From: Lancefieldella parvula_C
GTDB taxonomy: Bacteria > Actinomycetota > Coriobacteriia > Coriobacteriales > Atopobiaceae
Reading direction: 5' to 3'
NCBI RefSeq assembly: GCF_000758945.1
Contig: NZ_JRND01000007.1
Span: forward strand, 62,001 to 126,000
DNA: 64,000 bases
The notes beneath the pieces were generated by a model. The model was not told the origin of the DNA. It did no database searches and saw nothing but the letters and a program-made list of their open reading frames with translations. Numbering within the stretch: position 1 is the stretch's first letter; each line of letters opens with the position of its first letter. Below, piece by piece: positions 8,401 to 16,318 of the stretch. The position numbers and the translations under genes are program-made.

Positions 8401-9612
8401 GTGTCACTGTTTGGGAACATTTCTCGCCGAAACTTCTTTAAGACGGGAGCGGCTGGTGTCGTAGTTGCGGGTGCAATTAGCATCGCGGCTGGCTGCTCTC
8501 ATCAAGAAGGCTCGGGAGATGCAGGAAAACCGCTGGTACTTGACGAGTCCTCTGGCACAAATGTGCTGGACTCCTATAGCTCAGCGGAGTATTCTGCCCA
8601 ACCTAGCCAGACCTGGAGTCTTCCTTTGGGAAGCGTGTTGCATCCAGCCGATGGAAATTGGATTCCCGTCACCACGGCCGGCGCATCTGCTACGCCAATG
8701 GTAAAGGGCTCTGCTCTTTCGCTGACGTCTGGCCAGGTTGTTGACGTTGTTCCTGCGGCTCAGATGAACAATACCACCGCCGTAATTTACGACGTTCGTT
8801 GCTCCGACTCCGTTTATGCATGGGTTGAGGTGGACACCACAACCTTTGACTGGGAGCTTCTTGCCGCACCATTTTCTGACGGCAAGCTTACTGGAGATGC
8901 AAAGGTCCTCTACAAAGCTGATAAAAACTGGGATCCGGCTCCGTTTGCCTGCGGAGACGATAAGGTGGTTTGGCTCGTCCAACCAGCTTCTTCTGGCGAG
9001 AAAACCCGTGAATCTTCTCACTGCTACGTGTGGCGTGTGGGGGATGCTGAGGGAACGGATGCCGTTGAATCTCCAGGTAGATTTGCTACTGCACCGTCTG
9101 TCTCAAAGGGCGTAGTTACCCTCACTCCTCGAGTTCGCGCCTCCGAAGGCACCTTCTATGGCGTTACAGCATATCTGCTGGGAGACAACCTTAAAACCAA
9201 GGTTGACCAGCTTGTTATGCCTCAATCTGTCAAACCTTTTGCAGCAAGTCGCGTAGACGATAAGTTTATTGTGTCGGTTGAAGCAAGTTATGACTCGGGC
9301 GGTCTGCTGGGCAAGATGGGAACATATATCCTGCCTGCTTCAGGCGAAAACCCTTACGTCATTGAGCGTGAACCTTATGCAATATCGGCAGGTAAAGGTA
9401 GTCTTTACATAGTTAAGAGCCGCGCCTCTTACGTGCTTGTTGATACGCAAAATCAAACGGCAAACTGGCTCTATTCAATGGATAGAAGCGTTGATTACGG
9501 AGAGTTTCCCGCTCGAGAAGGCAACTGTGATTCTTTTGTAACCTACTCAACTGTTAAGGATCCTACCAGTGGATATCCGGCTTCCGTGACAGTTCGTGTT
9601 TTTTCTTTGTAG
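8401..9612 (+). CDS. Tat-exported lipoprotein of unknown function, possibly beta-propeller
   Basis: 403 residues with GTG start. The N-terminus holds a twin-arginine motif SRRNFFK (8-14), a hydrophobic stretch, and a lipobox IAAGC with Cys32, so export in folded form followed by lipid anchoring is predicted. The remainder is repetitive beta-type sequence with recurring aromatic/Gly/Asp segments such as VVWLVQPA and SLYIVKSRASYVLV, which suggests a propeller, but no catalytic motif is seen. It follows purB by three bases, with a weak ribosome site. It precedes a two-component system, so a sensing accessory role is conceivable but is only inference. Confidence 0.65.
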   Translation: MSLFGNISRRNFFKTGAAGVVVAGAISIAAGCSHQEGSGDAGKPLVLDESSGTNVLDSYSSAEYSAQPSQTWSLPLGSVLHPADGNWIPVTTAGASATPMVKGSALSLTSGQVVDVVPAAQMNNTTAVIYDVRCSDSVYAWVEVDTTTFDWELLAAPFSDGKLTGDAKVLYKADKNWDPAPFACGDDKVVWLVQPASSGEKTRESSHCYVWRVGDAEGTDAVESPGRFATAPSVSKGVVTLTPRVRASEGTFYGVTAYLLGDNLKTKVDQLVMPQSVKPFAASRVDDKFIVSVEASYDSGGLLGKMGTYILPASGENPYVIEREPYAISAGKGSLYIVKSRASYVLVDTQNQTANWLYSMDRSVDYGEFPAREGNCDSFVTYSTVKDPTSGYPASVTVRVFSL

Positions 9613-9651
9613 ATTATTTGTAGGTATAGAGATAGAATGAATACAAATAAT
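9613..9651. promoter_or_regulatory. 10-base inverted repeat ahead of the response regulator
   Basis: ATTATTTGTA (9613-9622) and TACAAATAAT (9642-9651) form a perfect inverted repeat with a 19-base spacer. It could be a weak terminator for the lipoprotein gene or an operator for the response regulator downstream. Confidence 0.35.
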
Positions 9652-9712
9652 TAATGAATAATCGTAATGTGCCATACGCACATACATGCAGGGCAAAAGA
9701 AAAGGGGAGACA

Positions 9713-10426
9713 ATGGCTTCCGACGAGAAGAAAATTCTGATTGTCGAAGATGAGAAAGTCATCCGTGACGCCGTCTCAGCATATCTTGAGCGCGAAAATT
9801 ACGTTGTTAAGGGCGTTGGCGACGGTCAAAGTGCAGTTGAAGAGTTTGAAAAGCACGCATTTGACCTGGTGATTCTCGATCTTATGCTCCCAAAACTTTC
9901 TGGAGAGCGCGTTTGCCGTGCAATTAGAGATACCTCTAACGTGCCTATCATTATGCTTACCGCAAAAGGTGAGGTGGAAGACAGAATTATTGGTCTTGAG
10001 CTTGGTGCTGATGACTATCTTGTTAAGCCTTTCTCGCCACGTGAGCTGGTGGCACGCGTTCGCGCGCTGTTCCGCCGTACGTATTCTGAGCCAGATACTG
10101 CTGTTGACGTGCTTGATTACGGTACCCTTACTATTGATATTTCTGGTCACAAGATTCTCATCAACAACGAGGAAGTTGACCTGACCGCTTCAGAGTTTAA
10201 GCTGCTCACCACCCTTGCTCGCTATCCTGGTCGCGTGTACACACGTATGGAGCTTGTCGAGAAGGTCCTGGGTTATGATTTTGAGGGCTATGAGCGCACT
10301 ATTGATTCGCATGTCAAGAACTTGCGCGCAAAGCTCGGCGATGATCCTCGTAATCCTCGCTGGCTGTTCACCGTTCACGGTGTCGGCTATCGCTTTGAGG
10401 CTGGCAACGCTAGCCACGAGTCCTAA
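9713..10426 (+). CDS. OmpR/PhoB-family response regulator
   Basis: 237 residues. The ATG at 9713 is preferred to the in-frame upstream ATG because AGGGGAGA lies just before it. The receiver domain (about 7-120) has the acidic pair VEDE, phospho-acceptor Asp56 in VILDLML, Thr in IMLTAKGE and Lys in LVKPFSP. A winged-helix DNA-binding domain (about 140-230) contains TASEFKLLTTLARYPGRVYTR and HGVGYRFE. It resembles RegX3, MtrA and PhoP-type regulators, and the specific signal cannot be told. The partner histidine kinase follows after 11 bases. Confidence 0.93.
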   Translation: MASDEKKILIVEDEKVIRDAVSAYLERENYVVKGVGDGQSAVEEFEKHAFDLVILDLMLPKLSGERVCRAIRDTSNVPIIMLTAKGEVEDRIIGLELGADDYLVKPFSPRELVARVRALFRRTYSEPDTAVDVLDYGTLTIDISGHKILINNEEVDLTASEFKLLTTLARYPGRVYTRMELVEKVLGYDFEGYERTIDSHVKNLRAKLGDDPRNPRWLFTVHGVGYRFEAGNASHES

Positions 10427-10437
10427 GCTCTAGAGTT

Positions 10438-11943
10438 TTGGCGCTCTTCAAGAAACATCATTCAAATTCTCTTAAGAACCCTCCGGAAACTGAGGGTTCT
10501 TATAAAACTATTAAGCCCGATCCCGTTGGCACTCAAAGCTTTACCACCCGTATGGCGGCGTTCTTTGCGCTGACTGCTGTCATGACGGTATTGGTGCTTA
10601 TTTCTGTTTTGGGCATTGTGTGGGAAAGTCGTTTTACCGCTTATACCAGGGAGAACCTACAAAACACCGTTGATACTACCGCGCTCAATATGTCTCAGGC
10701 GTACGCGCGCGCAGAAGGCTGGAATGCCGACGTTCTCTCTATTGCACGCCAGGCCTCTGCAACCAATTCCGATATTGGTATCCAGGTCTTAGATGTTTCT
10801 GGCGTGGTTCTGTATGACGACTCGGCGCCAAATGCTCGCCGACCTGGCGGAAATAGTGCATTATCTGGCCCTCAGACGGGTGACGCCGTGGTTTATGCAG
10901 TTGTCCAAAACCTACAAGGTGAGCCTGTGGGCAGCATTAGAATTTGGACGTTTGGTTCTGAGCCGTTCCTGACCCAGCGAGACATTGCGTTCCGTAATGG
11001 CTCTTACCAGGCAATTAGTCTTGCTGCAGCCATTGCAATTTCGCTTTCGGGGTTAATTGGTATTTTGGCCTCACGTTCACTTACCAAGCCCGTACGCCGT
11101 ATTACCGAGACGGCTGTTCAGATCAGAAGCGGCAATCTTGCGGCTCGTTCAGGCATCCGTGGCGAGAATGAACTGGGGCGTCTGGGAGAAACCTTCGACG
11201 ACATGGCGTCTTCACTCGAAAGAGACATTAAGCTTGAACGTCGTCTGACCAGTGATGTTGCACATGAGCTCAGAACTCCGCTCATGGCTATCATGGCCAC
11301 CGTTGAAGCAATCCAAGATGGTATTTTACCTGCAGATGAAGAGCGCTTGGAAAACATTGTGTCTGAGAGTAGACGTCTTTCTCGCCTGGTAGACGCCATG
11401 CTCCACCTCTCGAGACTTGAGAACGGAAAGACAAAGTTTAACCCAGAAAGCGTCAATGTTGTGGCTATGGTGGCGAGTCTTGTTGCGGTACAAGAAACAC
11501 TCTTCAAGGAGAATAACCGCACGTTGACCTTTGTGGATAAGACACCAGAGGGCAATTGTTTTGTTGATATTGATTCGGACATGATCCGAGAAGCCCTGAC
11601 CAATTTGTTGAGCAACGCTATCCGCTATACCGACGACGGGGGTCATGTTGTTATAACCGTATCAATCGACGATAACGATGCGGTTATCTCCGTGACTGAT
11701 GACGGTATGGGAATTGCTCCTGAGGACATTCCACAGACCTTCTCGCGATTCTGGCGCGCCGAAGAAAGCCGCGAGCGCGCTTCGGGCGGTCTTGGCGTTG
11801 GATTGGCAATCACAAAAGAGATTATGGACCGTCATAACGGCACTATCTCGGTAGAATCCGAGCTTGGAAAGGGCACGACCTTCTCGCTGCACCTTCCTCT
11901 GCTTGCCCAAAATAATATCTCTGTAACAGATACTTTGTTGTAG
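10438..11943 (+). CDS. Sensor histidine kinase, partner of the upstream regulator
   Basis: About 501 residues from a TTG at 10438; the ribosome site is weak, so the true start may lie further in. One helix at about 40-62, an extracytoplasmic sensor loop, a second helix at about 183-205, then HAMP, a HisKA domain with DVAHELRTPL (His276) and a HATPase domain with N box NLLSNAIRYT, G1 DDGMGIAPED and G2 GGLGVGLAI. It autophosphorylates and passes phosphate to Asp56 of the neighbouring regulator. Regulator and kinase form an operon. Confidence 0.93.
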   Translation: MALFKKHHSNSLKNPPETEGSYKTIKPDPVGTQSFTTRMAAFFALTAVMTVLVLISVLGIVWESRFTAYTRENLQNTVDTTALNMSQAYARAEGWNADVLSIARQASATNSDIGIQVLDVSGVVLYDDSAPNARRPGGNSALSGPQTGDAVVYAVVQNLQGEPVGSIRIWTFGSEPFLTQRDIAFRNGSYQAISLAAAIAISLSGLIGILASRSLTKPVRRITETAVQIRSGNLAARSGIRGENELGRLGETFDDMASSLERDIKLERRLTSDVAHELRTPLMAIMATVEAIQDGILPADEERLENIVSESRRLSRLVDAMLHLSRLENGKTKFNPESVNVVAMVASLVAVQETLFKENNRTLTFVDKTPEGNCFVDIDSDMIREALTNLLSNAIRYTDDGGHVVITVSIDDNDAVISVTDDGMGIAPEDIPQTFSRFWRAEESRERASGGLGVGLAITKEIMDRHNGTISVESELGKGTTFSLHLPLLAQNNISVTDTLL

Positions 11944-12018
11944 GCCGATTTTTGGGCATTTTGCCGTACAATCAAAAGTCCTGCAATACAACGCGCTTTG
12001 CGCAGAAGTGAGGTCATT

Positions 12019-12915
12019 GTGGCTGGAGCTGAGCTTCGTCCCGATTCGCACGGTAAGGTTCGCGATATCTACGATTGTGGCGACAAACTTTTGATGGTTG
12101 CGAGCGATCGCATTAGTGCTTTTGATTTTATTCTCCCCGACGAGATTCCTTTTAAGGGAGAAATTCTGACACGTATCAGCGCTTTCTGGTTTAATCGCTT
12201 CAAGGACCTTCTGCCTAACCACATGATTTCTGTTCTGCCAGATCAGACTCCTGAGCAGTTTGCAGATTACACTGAGTATCTTGCTGGCCGCGCAATGCTA
12301 GTAAAGAAAGCACAGACCGTGCCAATCGAGTGCATTGTCCGTGGTTACCTTACTGGTTCTGGCAAAAAGACCTATGACCAGGACGGTACCGTCTGCGGCA
12401 TTAAGCTGCCTGATGGTCTGACTGAGGCATCTAAACTTCCTGAGCCAATCTTTACACCTTCAACTAAGGCTGAGCTTGGCGATCATGACGAGAATATCTC
12501 GTTTGAGCGCTGCTGCGAGATTGTTGGTGAGGATGTTGCTACTCAGCTGAAGGAAGCCTCGCTTGCAATTTATAAGGCTGCTGCAGAATATGCTGCAACT
12601 CGTGGAATTATTATTGCGGATACCAAATTTGAGTTTGGTTTTATCGACGGAAAACTTACACTTATTGATGAGTGCCTTACACCTGATTCAAGTCGTTTCT
12701 GGCCTGCTGAGGGTTATTCTGAGGGACACGTTCAGCCAAGCTACGACAAACAGTATGTGCGCGATTGGCTGAAAGCCCACTGGGACATGCAAGGAGAGCC
12801 ACCTCATCTTCCAGAAGAGGTTATTGAGGGTACGTCCGAGCGTTATCGTACGGCATTCCAGATTATTACGGGAACTGAGTTTGTACCACTGAAGGAGACC
12901 AATGTCACTGCGTGA
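12019..12915 (+). CDS. purC: SAICAR synthetase
   Basis: 298 residues. The GTG at 12019 is selected because GAGG lies five bases before it; an in-frame TTG at 11998 is less likely. It condenses CAIR and aspartate using ATP. Signature segments include KVRDIYDCGDKLLMVASDRISAFD (glycine-poor ATP-binding start), PIECIVRGYLTGSG and LIDECLTPDSSRFWP. The length matches longer bacterial/fungal-like PurC proteins. It overlaps the next small membrane-protein gene by 14 bases. Confidence 0.95.
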   Translation: MAGAELRPDSHGKVRDIYDCGDKLLMVASDRISAFDFILPDEIPFKGEILTRISAFWFNRFKDLLPNHMISVLPDQTPEQFADYTEYLAGRAMLVKKAQTVPIECIVRGYLTGSGKKTYDQDGTVCGIKLPDGLTEASKLPEPIFTPSTKAELGDHDENISFERCCEIVGEDVATQLKEASLAIYKAAAEYAATRGIIIADTKFEFGFIDGKLTLIDECLTPDSSRFWPAEGYSEGHVQPSYDKQYVRDWLKAHWDMQGEPPHLPEEVIEGTSERYRTAFQIITGTEFVPLKETNVTA

Positions 12916-13528
12916 CACCATTACAGGCGCAACCAAAGAAGCGCGTGAGGCTACCGCAAGCCTTTCAAAGAAAGAAACCTCTGAGGAGACTGAGCGTCCT
13001 TCGTATTCCGCTTTTGGTCGCAAATCTGCTGCTACTGCTAAACCAGTGCGAGAGGCAGCTGCGTCTGTACGTGTGAGTGGCTCCGGCTCTGGCTCCAGTG
13101 CTCCAAAGAGCAAAGAGGAGAAGCGTGCTGCACGTGCTCGCCAGCGCGAGCGCGAGGATATTCGTAGTCGCGGATTTGAGGCTATGCTGCGCGCGGATCC
13201 AGACTATCATCGTGCCGAGCGCGTTTGGTGGGTCTTCTTGGGTCTTGGCTTTGTAGCAACCATCATTACGCTGGTGCTTTCGTATATGGTTCCTGAGTCC
13301 AGGGATTTGAACACTGGCGTTGGTATGATTTCTGCCATCATGCTGGTCTTTGCTTACTTCTGCATCTTTGGTTCGGTTGTCTACAGCTTCTTTAAGATGC
13401 GTCCTCTTCGCAAGAAGATCGAGGCTAAGGTTGCTGGCATGACCGATAAGAAGCTCAACGATTTCTACCTCGAGCGTCAGGCTGAGTACGACAGAAAGAG
13501 AGCCGAGCGCAAGGCTCGTCGCAAGTAG
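12902..13528 (+). CDS. Small membrane protein of unknown function
   Basis: 208 residues with an ATG after AGGAG, overlapping the purC end by 14 bases and so translationally linked. The first 105 residues are charged and Ala/Ser-rich with a basic stretch (KSKEEKRAARARQRERED). Two membrane helices follow at about 108-130 and 139-164, then a basic, coiled-coil-like tail ending KRAERKARRK. I do not recognise a family. Both termini probably face the cytoplasm. Confidence 0.75.
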   Translation: MSLRDTITGATKEAREATASLSKKETSEETERPSYSAFGRKSAATAKPVREAAASVRVSGSGSGSSAPKSKEEKRAARARQREREDIRSRGFEAMLRADPDYHRAERVWWVFLGLGFVATIITLVLSYMVPESRDLNTGVGMISAIMLVFAYFCIFGSVVYSFFKMRPLRKKIEAKVAGMTDKKLNDFYLERQAEYDRKRAERKARRK

Positions 13529-13569
13529 CAGTTTCGTGCTGCTGCCGGCGCCGTAAGCGATGGTGATAT

Positions 13570-13598
13570 TTGCGTACGCGAGCCTACGTGAGTAGAAT
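13570..13598 (+). promoter_or_regulatory. Promoter of tRNA-Arg
   Basis: TTGCGT (13570-13575), a 17-base spacer and TAGAAT (13593-13598) end 9 bases before the tRNA. Confidence 0.6.
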
Positions 13599-13607
13599 AT
13601 CCCACAT

Positions 13608-13683
13608 GCCTTCGTAGCTCAGGGGATAGAGCACCGCTCTCCTAAAGCGGGTGTCGGCCGTTCGAATCGGCCCGGGGGCACCA
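13608..13683 (+). tRNA. tRNA-Arg (anticodon CCT)
   Basis: The acceptor stem is GCCTTCG/CGGGGGC. The anticodon arm CCGCT-CTCCTAA-AGCGG gives CCT. CCA is encoded. Confidence 0.94.
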
Positions 13684-13691
13684 TTGATTTC

Positions 13692-13723
13692 AAACCGGCA
13701 GCTTTGCGCTGCCGGTTTTTCTC
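13692..13723 (+). terminator. Terminator of tRNA-Arg
   Basis: AAACCGGCAG/CTGCCGGTTT stem followed by TTTTCTC. Confidence 0.88.
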
Positions 13724-13965
13724 TGTTGAGGCGTGTCAGCGTCGGCTTTTAGGTTTGGCGTACAAAATGGTGCATCTTAGCCGCGCCTCGCTGAGAAATT
13801 GTCTAGTTCTTAATCAAGATAACCGGACAACTGGGGCTCAATGTCTGACGACCGAGTGGTCTCCCTGACTGATATACATCTTTATGCATAAACTTCATCT
13901 AATATGCTGGAAAATGAATAGAGAAATATAAAAAATCTAACTATAGGTAAATTTCACTTCTAAGC
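13724..13965. other. Intergenic stretch without recognisable gene
   Basis: I see no ORF with a ribosome site and no RNA gene here. It becomes AT-rich toward its right end and leads into the repeat cluster. Confidence 0.6.
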
Positions 13966-14096
13966 AACACACCTATGTCGGATAATCTGCTTAATTGCGG
14001 GCATATTACACACCTAATGACGATAATCTGCACGCCTTAGCTATTTTCGGCGTCATGTATACGTCTTTTTGACAGATTATCCGACTTAGGTGTGTT
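13966..14096. repeat. Repeat cluster with 24-base imperfect inverted ends and an internal third copy
   Basis: The left copy (13966-13989) starts AACACACCTA and ends GGATAATCTG. The right copy (14073-14096) is its reverse complement with a single mismatch. A third copy (14008-14030) in direct orientation shares ACACACCTA and ATAATCTG but differs in the six bases between. The 131-base unit resembles a small non-autonomous inverted-repeat element or a multi-site protein-binding region. No target-site duplication is evident at its edges. Confidence 0.7.
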
Positions 14097-14219
14097 CGGC
14101 TATCAGCAAAAACAGGTCGTGTCGGTTACATCAGTTGTCTATGACCCGAAAAGCGCTGAAGTGCTTGCGTCGCCGGTTCCGGCGATGACACGTGCCGCTG
14201 TCGAACAATTTCTGTGGCA
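14097..14219. other. Intergenic stretch with a short palindrome
   Basis: It contains TCGCCGG-TT-CCGGCGA at 14170-14185 and no supportable gene. It lies between the repeat cluster and the pknB terminator. Confidence 0.5.
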
Positions 14220-14256
14220 GCAAAAAGCCCTGCAACCAAACACGGTTGCAGGGCTT
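14220..14256 (-). terminator. Terminator of the envelope-signalling operon
   Basis: On the minus strand, AAGCCCTGCAACC/GGTTGCAGGGCTT forms a 13-pair stem followed by a short T run, about 40 bases after the pknB stop. Confidence 0.88.
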
Positions 14257-14292
14257 GAACGTACTGGTTGAGCACATTGTACGCCGCAGCGA

Positions 14293-16218
14293 TTACACTG
14301 ATGGGCGAGGTCCGCTAGAGACGCGGATGGTGATAGTAGCACCAGCTGCAGCGCTTGATGGTGTCTGGCCAACTACGTTTCCAGTTGCAACGTTGTCATC
14401 GTAGACCCAAACCGTGTTGACCTGGAAGCCAGCGTTTTCCAGCGTGGACTGAGCGGTTTCAAAGTCCTTGCCAACGACGTTTGGAACAGATCCGCTCTGA
14501 GCACCAGAGGAAACAACGATGGTTACGGTAGAACCCTTATCTGCCTTGCCGTTAGCTGGAGACTGGGAGATGACACGGCCCTCAGGAACGCTCGACGAAG
14601 GCTGTTTCTGAGTATCTACCTTGAAGCCTGCATCTTTCAAAACATCGGACGCACGCTCGGCAGTCATCTCGGTGACGTCTGGAACATCTGCCTTACCCTT
14701 GCCAGTAGACAGGTGATAGGTGATGGTGTCGCCAGCTTTAGCATCGCTACCTGCGGCTGGTTCCTGTGTTGCAACATAACCAACGGTTACGTCGTCCGAC
14801 TCAACCGAGTCACCATTTCTTGCTTTGAGGCCAACAGCAGCAAGAGCAGACTCAGCCTCTGATGGACTCTTGTTGGTAAGATCAGGCACCTTAACTGCAG
14901 CAGCAGGTTTAGCGCCCTTAGAAATGACAAGGTTAACCGCGGTTCCTTCAGAAGCCTGTTTGTTAGCGCTTGGTGTCTGATCAATGACCTGGCCTTCAGG
15001 AGCAGAATCACTGTAGCTTTCTGTAACAGTTCCCAGCTTAAAGTGGCTATCAGAAGCATTTAGTGCCTGAGTAGCCTGGTCTTTTGTCTGACCAACAAAC
15101 TGTGGAACCAGATACTGCTGGGCGGAGTTGCCGAGCATCTGTGCAATAGCAAAGCCGGCAAGAGCCAGGACAACCAAAGCGCCCAGAACGCCGAGAATAA
15201 CGTTGCGCTTGTGACGTTTATTCTCGCGCCTGTCAAGCTCATCAGCCTCTTCGCGAGAATGGACGCGGTTCAAGCGACCAGTGTCGCCACCGCGCGTGAT
15301 GTAGGTGTTGGAGCCGTCAATGCCGCGACGATCCAACCTGGAAGTTGGCTGAGGTGGTGTCACAATGCGGGGGCTCACGGTGGTGTTGCTTGGAATAGTA
15401 GCGCGGCCAGCAATAAAATCGCGCAGCGCACGAGCAAGCTCGTCAGCACTCTGATAGCGGTCAGCTGGGTTTTTCTCCATACAGCGAAGAATGATTGCCT
15501 CGAGTGCGGGGTCAACGTTGGGGTTGATCAGCGATGGTGGCTGAGGAGCCTCGTTGACCTGCTTCATAGCAACGCTGATAGCGTCATCACCAACAAAGGG
15601 AACGCGGCCAGTTGCAGCTTCGTACATGACAATGCCTAGGGAATAGATATCGGTGGTTGGTCCCAAAGGCTTGCCGGTACTCTGCTCTGGAGAAACGTAA
15701 TGAGCGGTGCCAAGAACAGAGTTATCGGTGGTTAGACTGCTGTTCTTTGCACGAGCAATGCCAAAGTCCATGACCTTGATGTTGCCATCTGGCTGGACCA
15801 TGATGTTCTGTGGTTTGATGTCACGGTGAATGATGTCGTGACGATGTGCTACAGAGAGCGCCTGAGCAATCTGAGAGCCAATCTGAGCGACCTTACGGGA
15901 ATCAAGGGCTCCATGTTTGCGGATGCCACTCTTAAGGTCTGTACCACGCAGATACTCCATGACAATGTAGTAGGACTCGCCATCCTTACCCCAGTCGTAT
16001 ATCGAGACAATATAAGGACTGGAGAGCGCCGCTGCAGCCTGAGCCTCCTGCTTAAAACGGGCAGCAAAGGAAGGATCATTTGCGTACTGCGGCAGCATCA
16101 TCTTGATGGCAACAGTACGACCAAGAACCTGGTCCTGTCCGCGGTAAACGGTGGCCATTCCACCGGTACCAATTTTGTCTTGAACCTGGTAACGCCCACT
16201 GAGCATTCTACCTGGCAT
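14293..16218 (-). CDS. pknB: PASTA-domain Ser/Thr protein kinase
   Basis: 641 residues with an ATG seven bases after GGAG. The kinase domain (about 10-270) has the Gly loop GTGGMATVY, Lys39, HRDIKPQN (131-138), DFG (151-153) and an activation segment with several Ser/Thr residues. A Pro/Thr-rich linker, one membrane helix (340-361) and four PASTA repeats (about 369-641) follow. PASTA repeats bind muropeptides or lipid II, and the kinase phosphorylates FHA proteins and cell-wall enzymes. It is the last gene of a cluster with fhaA, fhaB, pstP and the rodA-pbpA fusion, matching the actinobacterial arrangement. No separate pknA is present; the second kinase heads the operon. Confidence 0.96.
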   Translation of the reverse strand: MPGRMLSGRYQVQDKIGTGGMATVYRGQDQVLGRTVAIKMMLPQYANDPSFAARFKQEAQAAAALSSPYIVSIYDWGKDGESYYIVMEYLRGTDLKSGIRKHGALDSRKVAQIGSQIAQALSVAHRHDIIHRDIKPQNIMVQPDGNIKVMDFGIARAKNSSLTTDNSVLGTAHYVSPEQSTGKPLGPTTDIYSLGIVMYEAATGRVPFVGDDAISVAMKQVNEAPQPPSLINPNVDPALEAIILRCMEKNPADRYQSADELARALRDFIAGRATIPSNTTVSPRIVTPPQPTSRLDRRGIDGSNTYITRGGDTGRLNRVHSREEADELDRRENKRHKRNVILGVLGALVVLALAGFAIAQMLGNSAQQYLVPQFVGQTKDQATQALNASDSHFKLGTVTESYSDSAPEGQVIDQTPSANKQASEGTAVNLVISKGAKPAAAVKVPDLTNKSPSEAESALAAVGLKARNGDSVESDDVTVGYVATQEPAAGSDAKAGDTITYHLSTGKGKADVPDVTEMTAERASDVLKDAGFKVDTQKQPSSSVPEGRVISQSPANGKADKGSTVTIVVSSGAQSGSVPNVVGKDFETAQSTLENAGFQVNTVWVYDDNVATGNVVGQTPSSAAAGATITIRVSSGPRPSV

Positions 16219-16318
16219 AACTCAACTCCTATCAAGCGTGCGATTTTCTCGCCACGTCACTTACTATCTTAGAACACACCCAACTACTTGGGGAGAAGAC
16301 CGTGCGGTGTTTTAGGCG

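Noticed and set aside
13724..14292. CRISPR array or prophage attachment site
   Set aside because: Only three repeat copies occur, one inverted, with unequal spacing, and there is no duplicated tRNA end or integrase.
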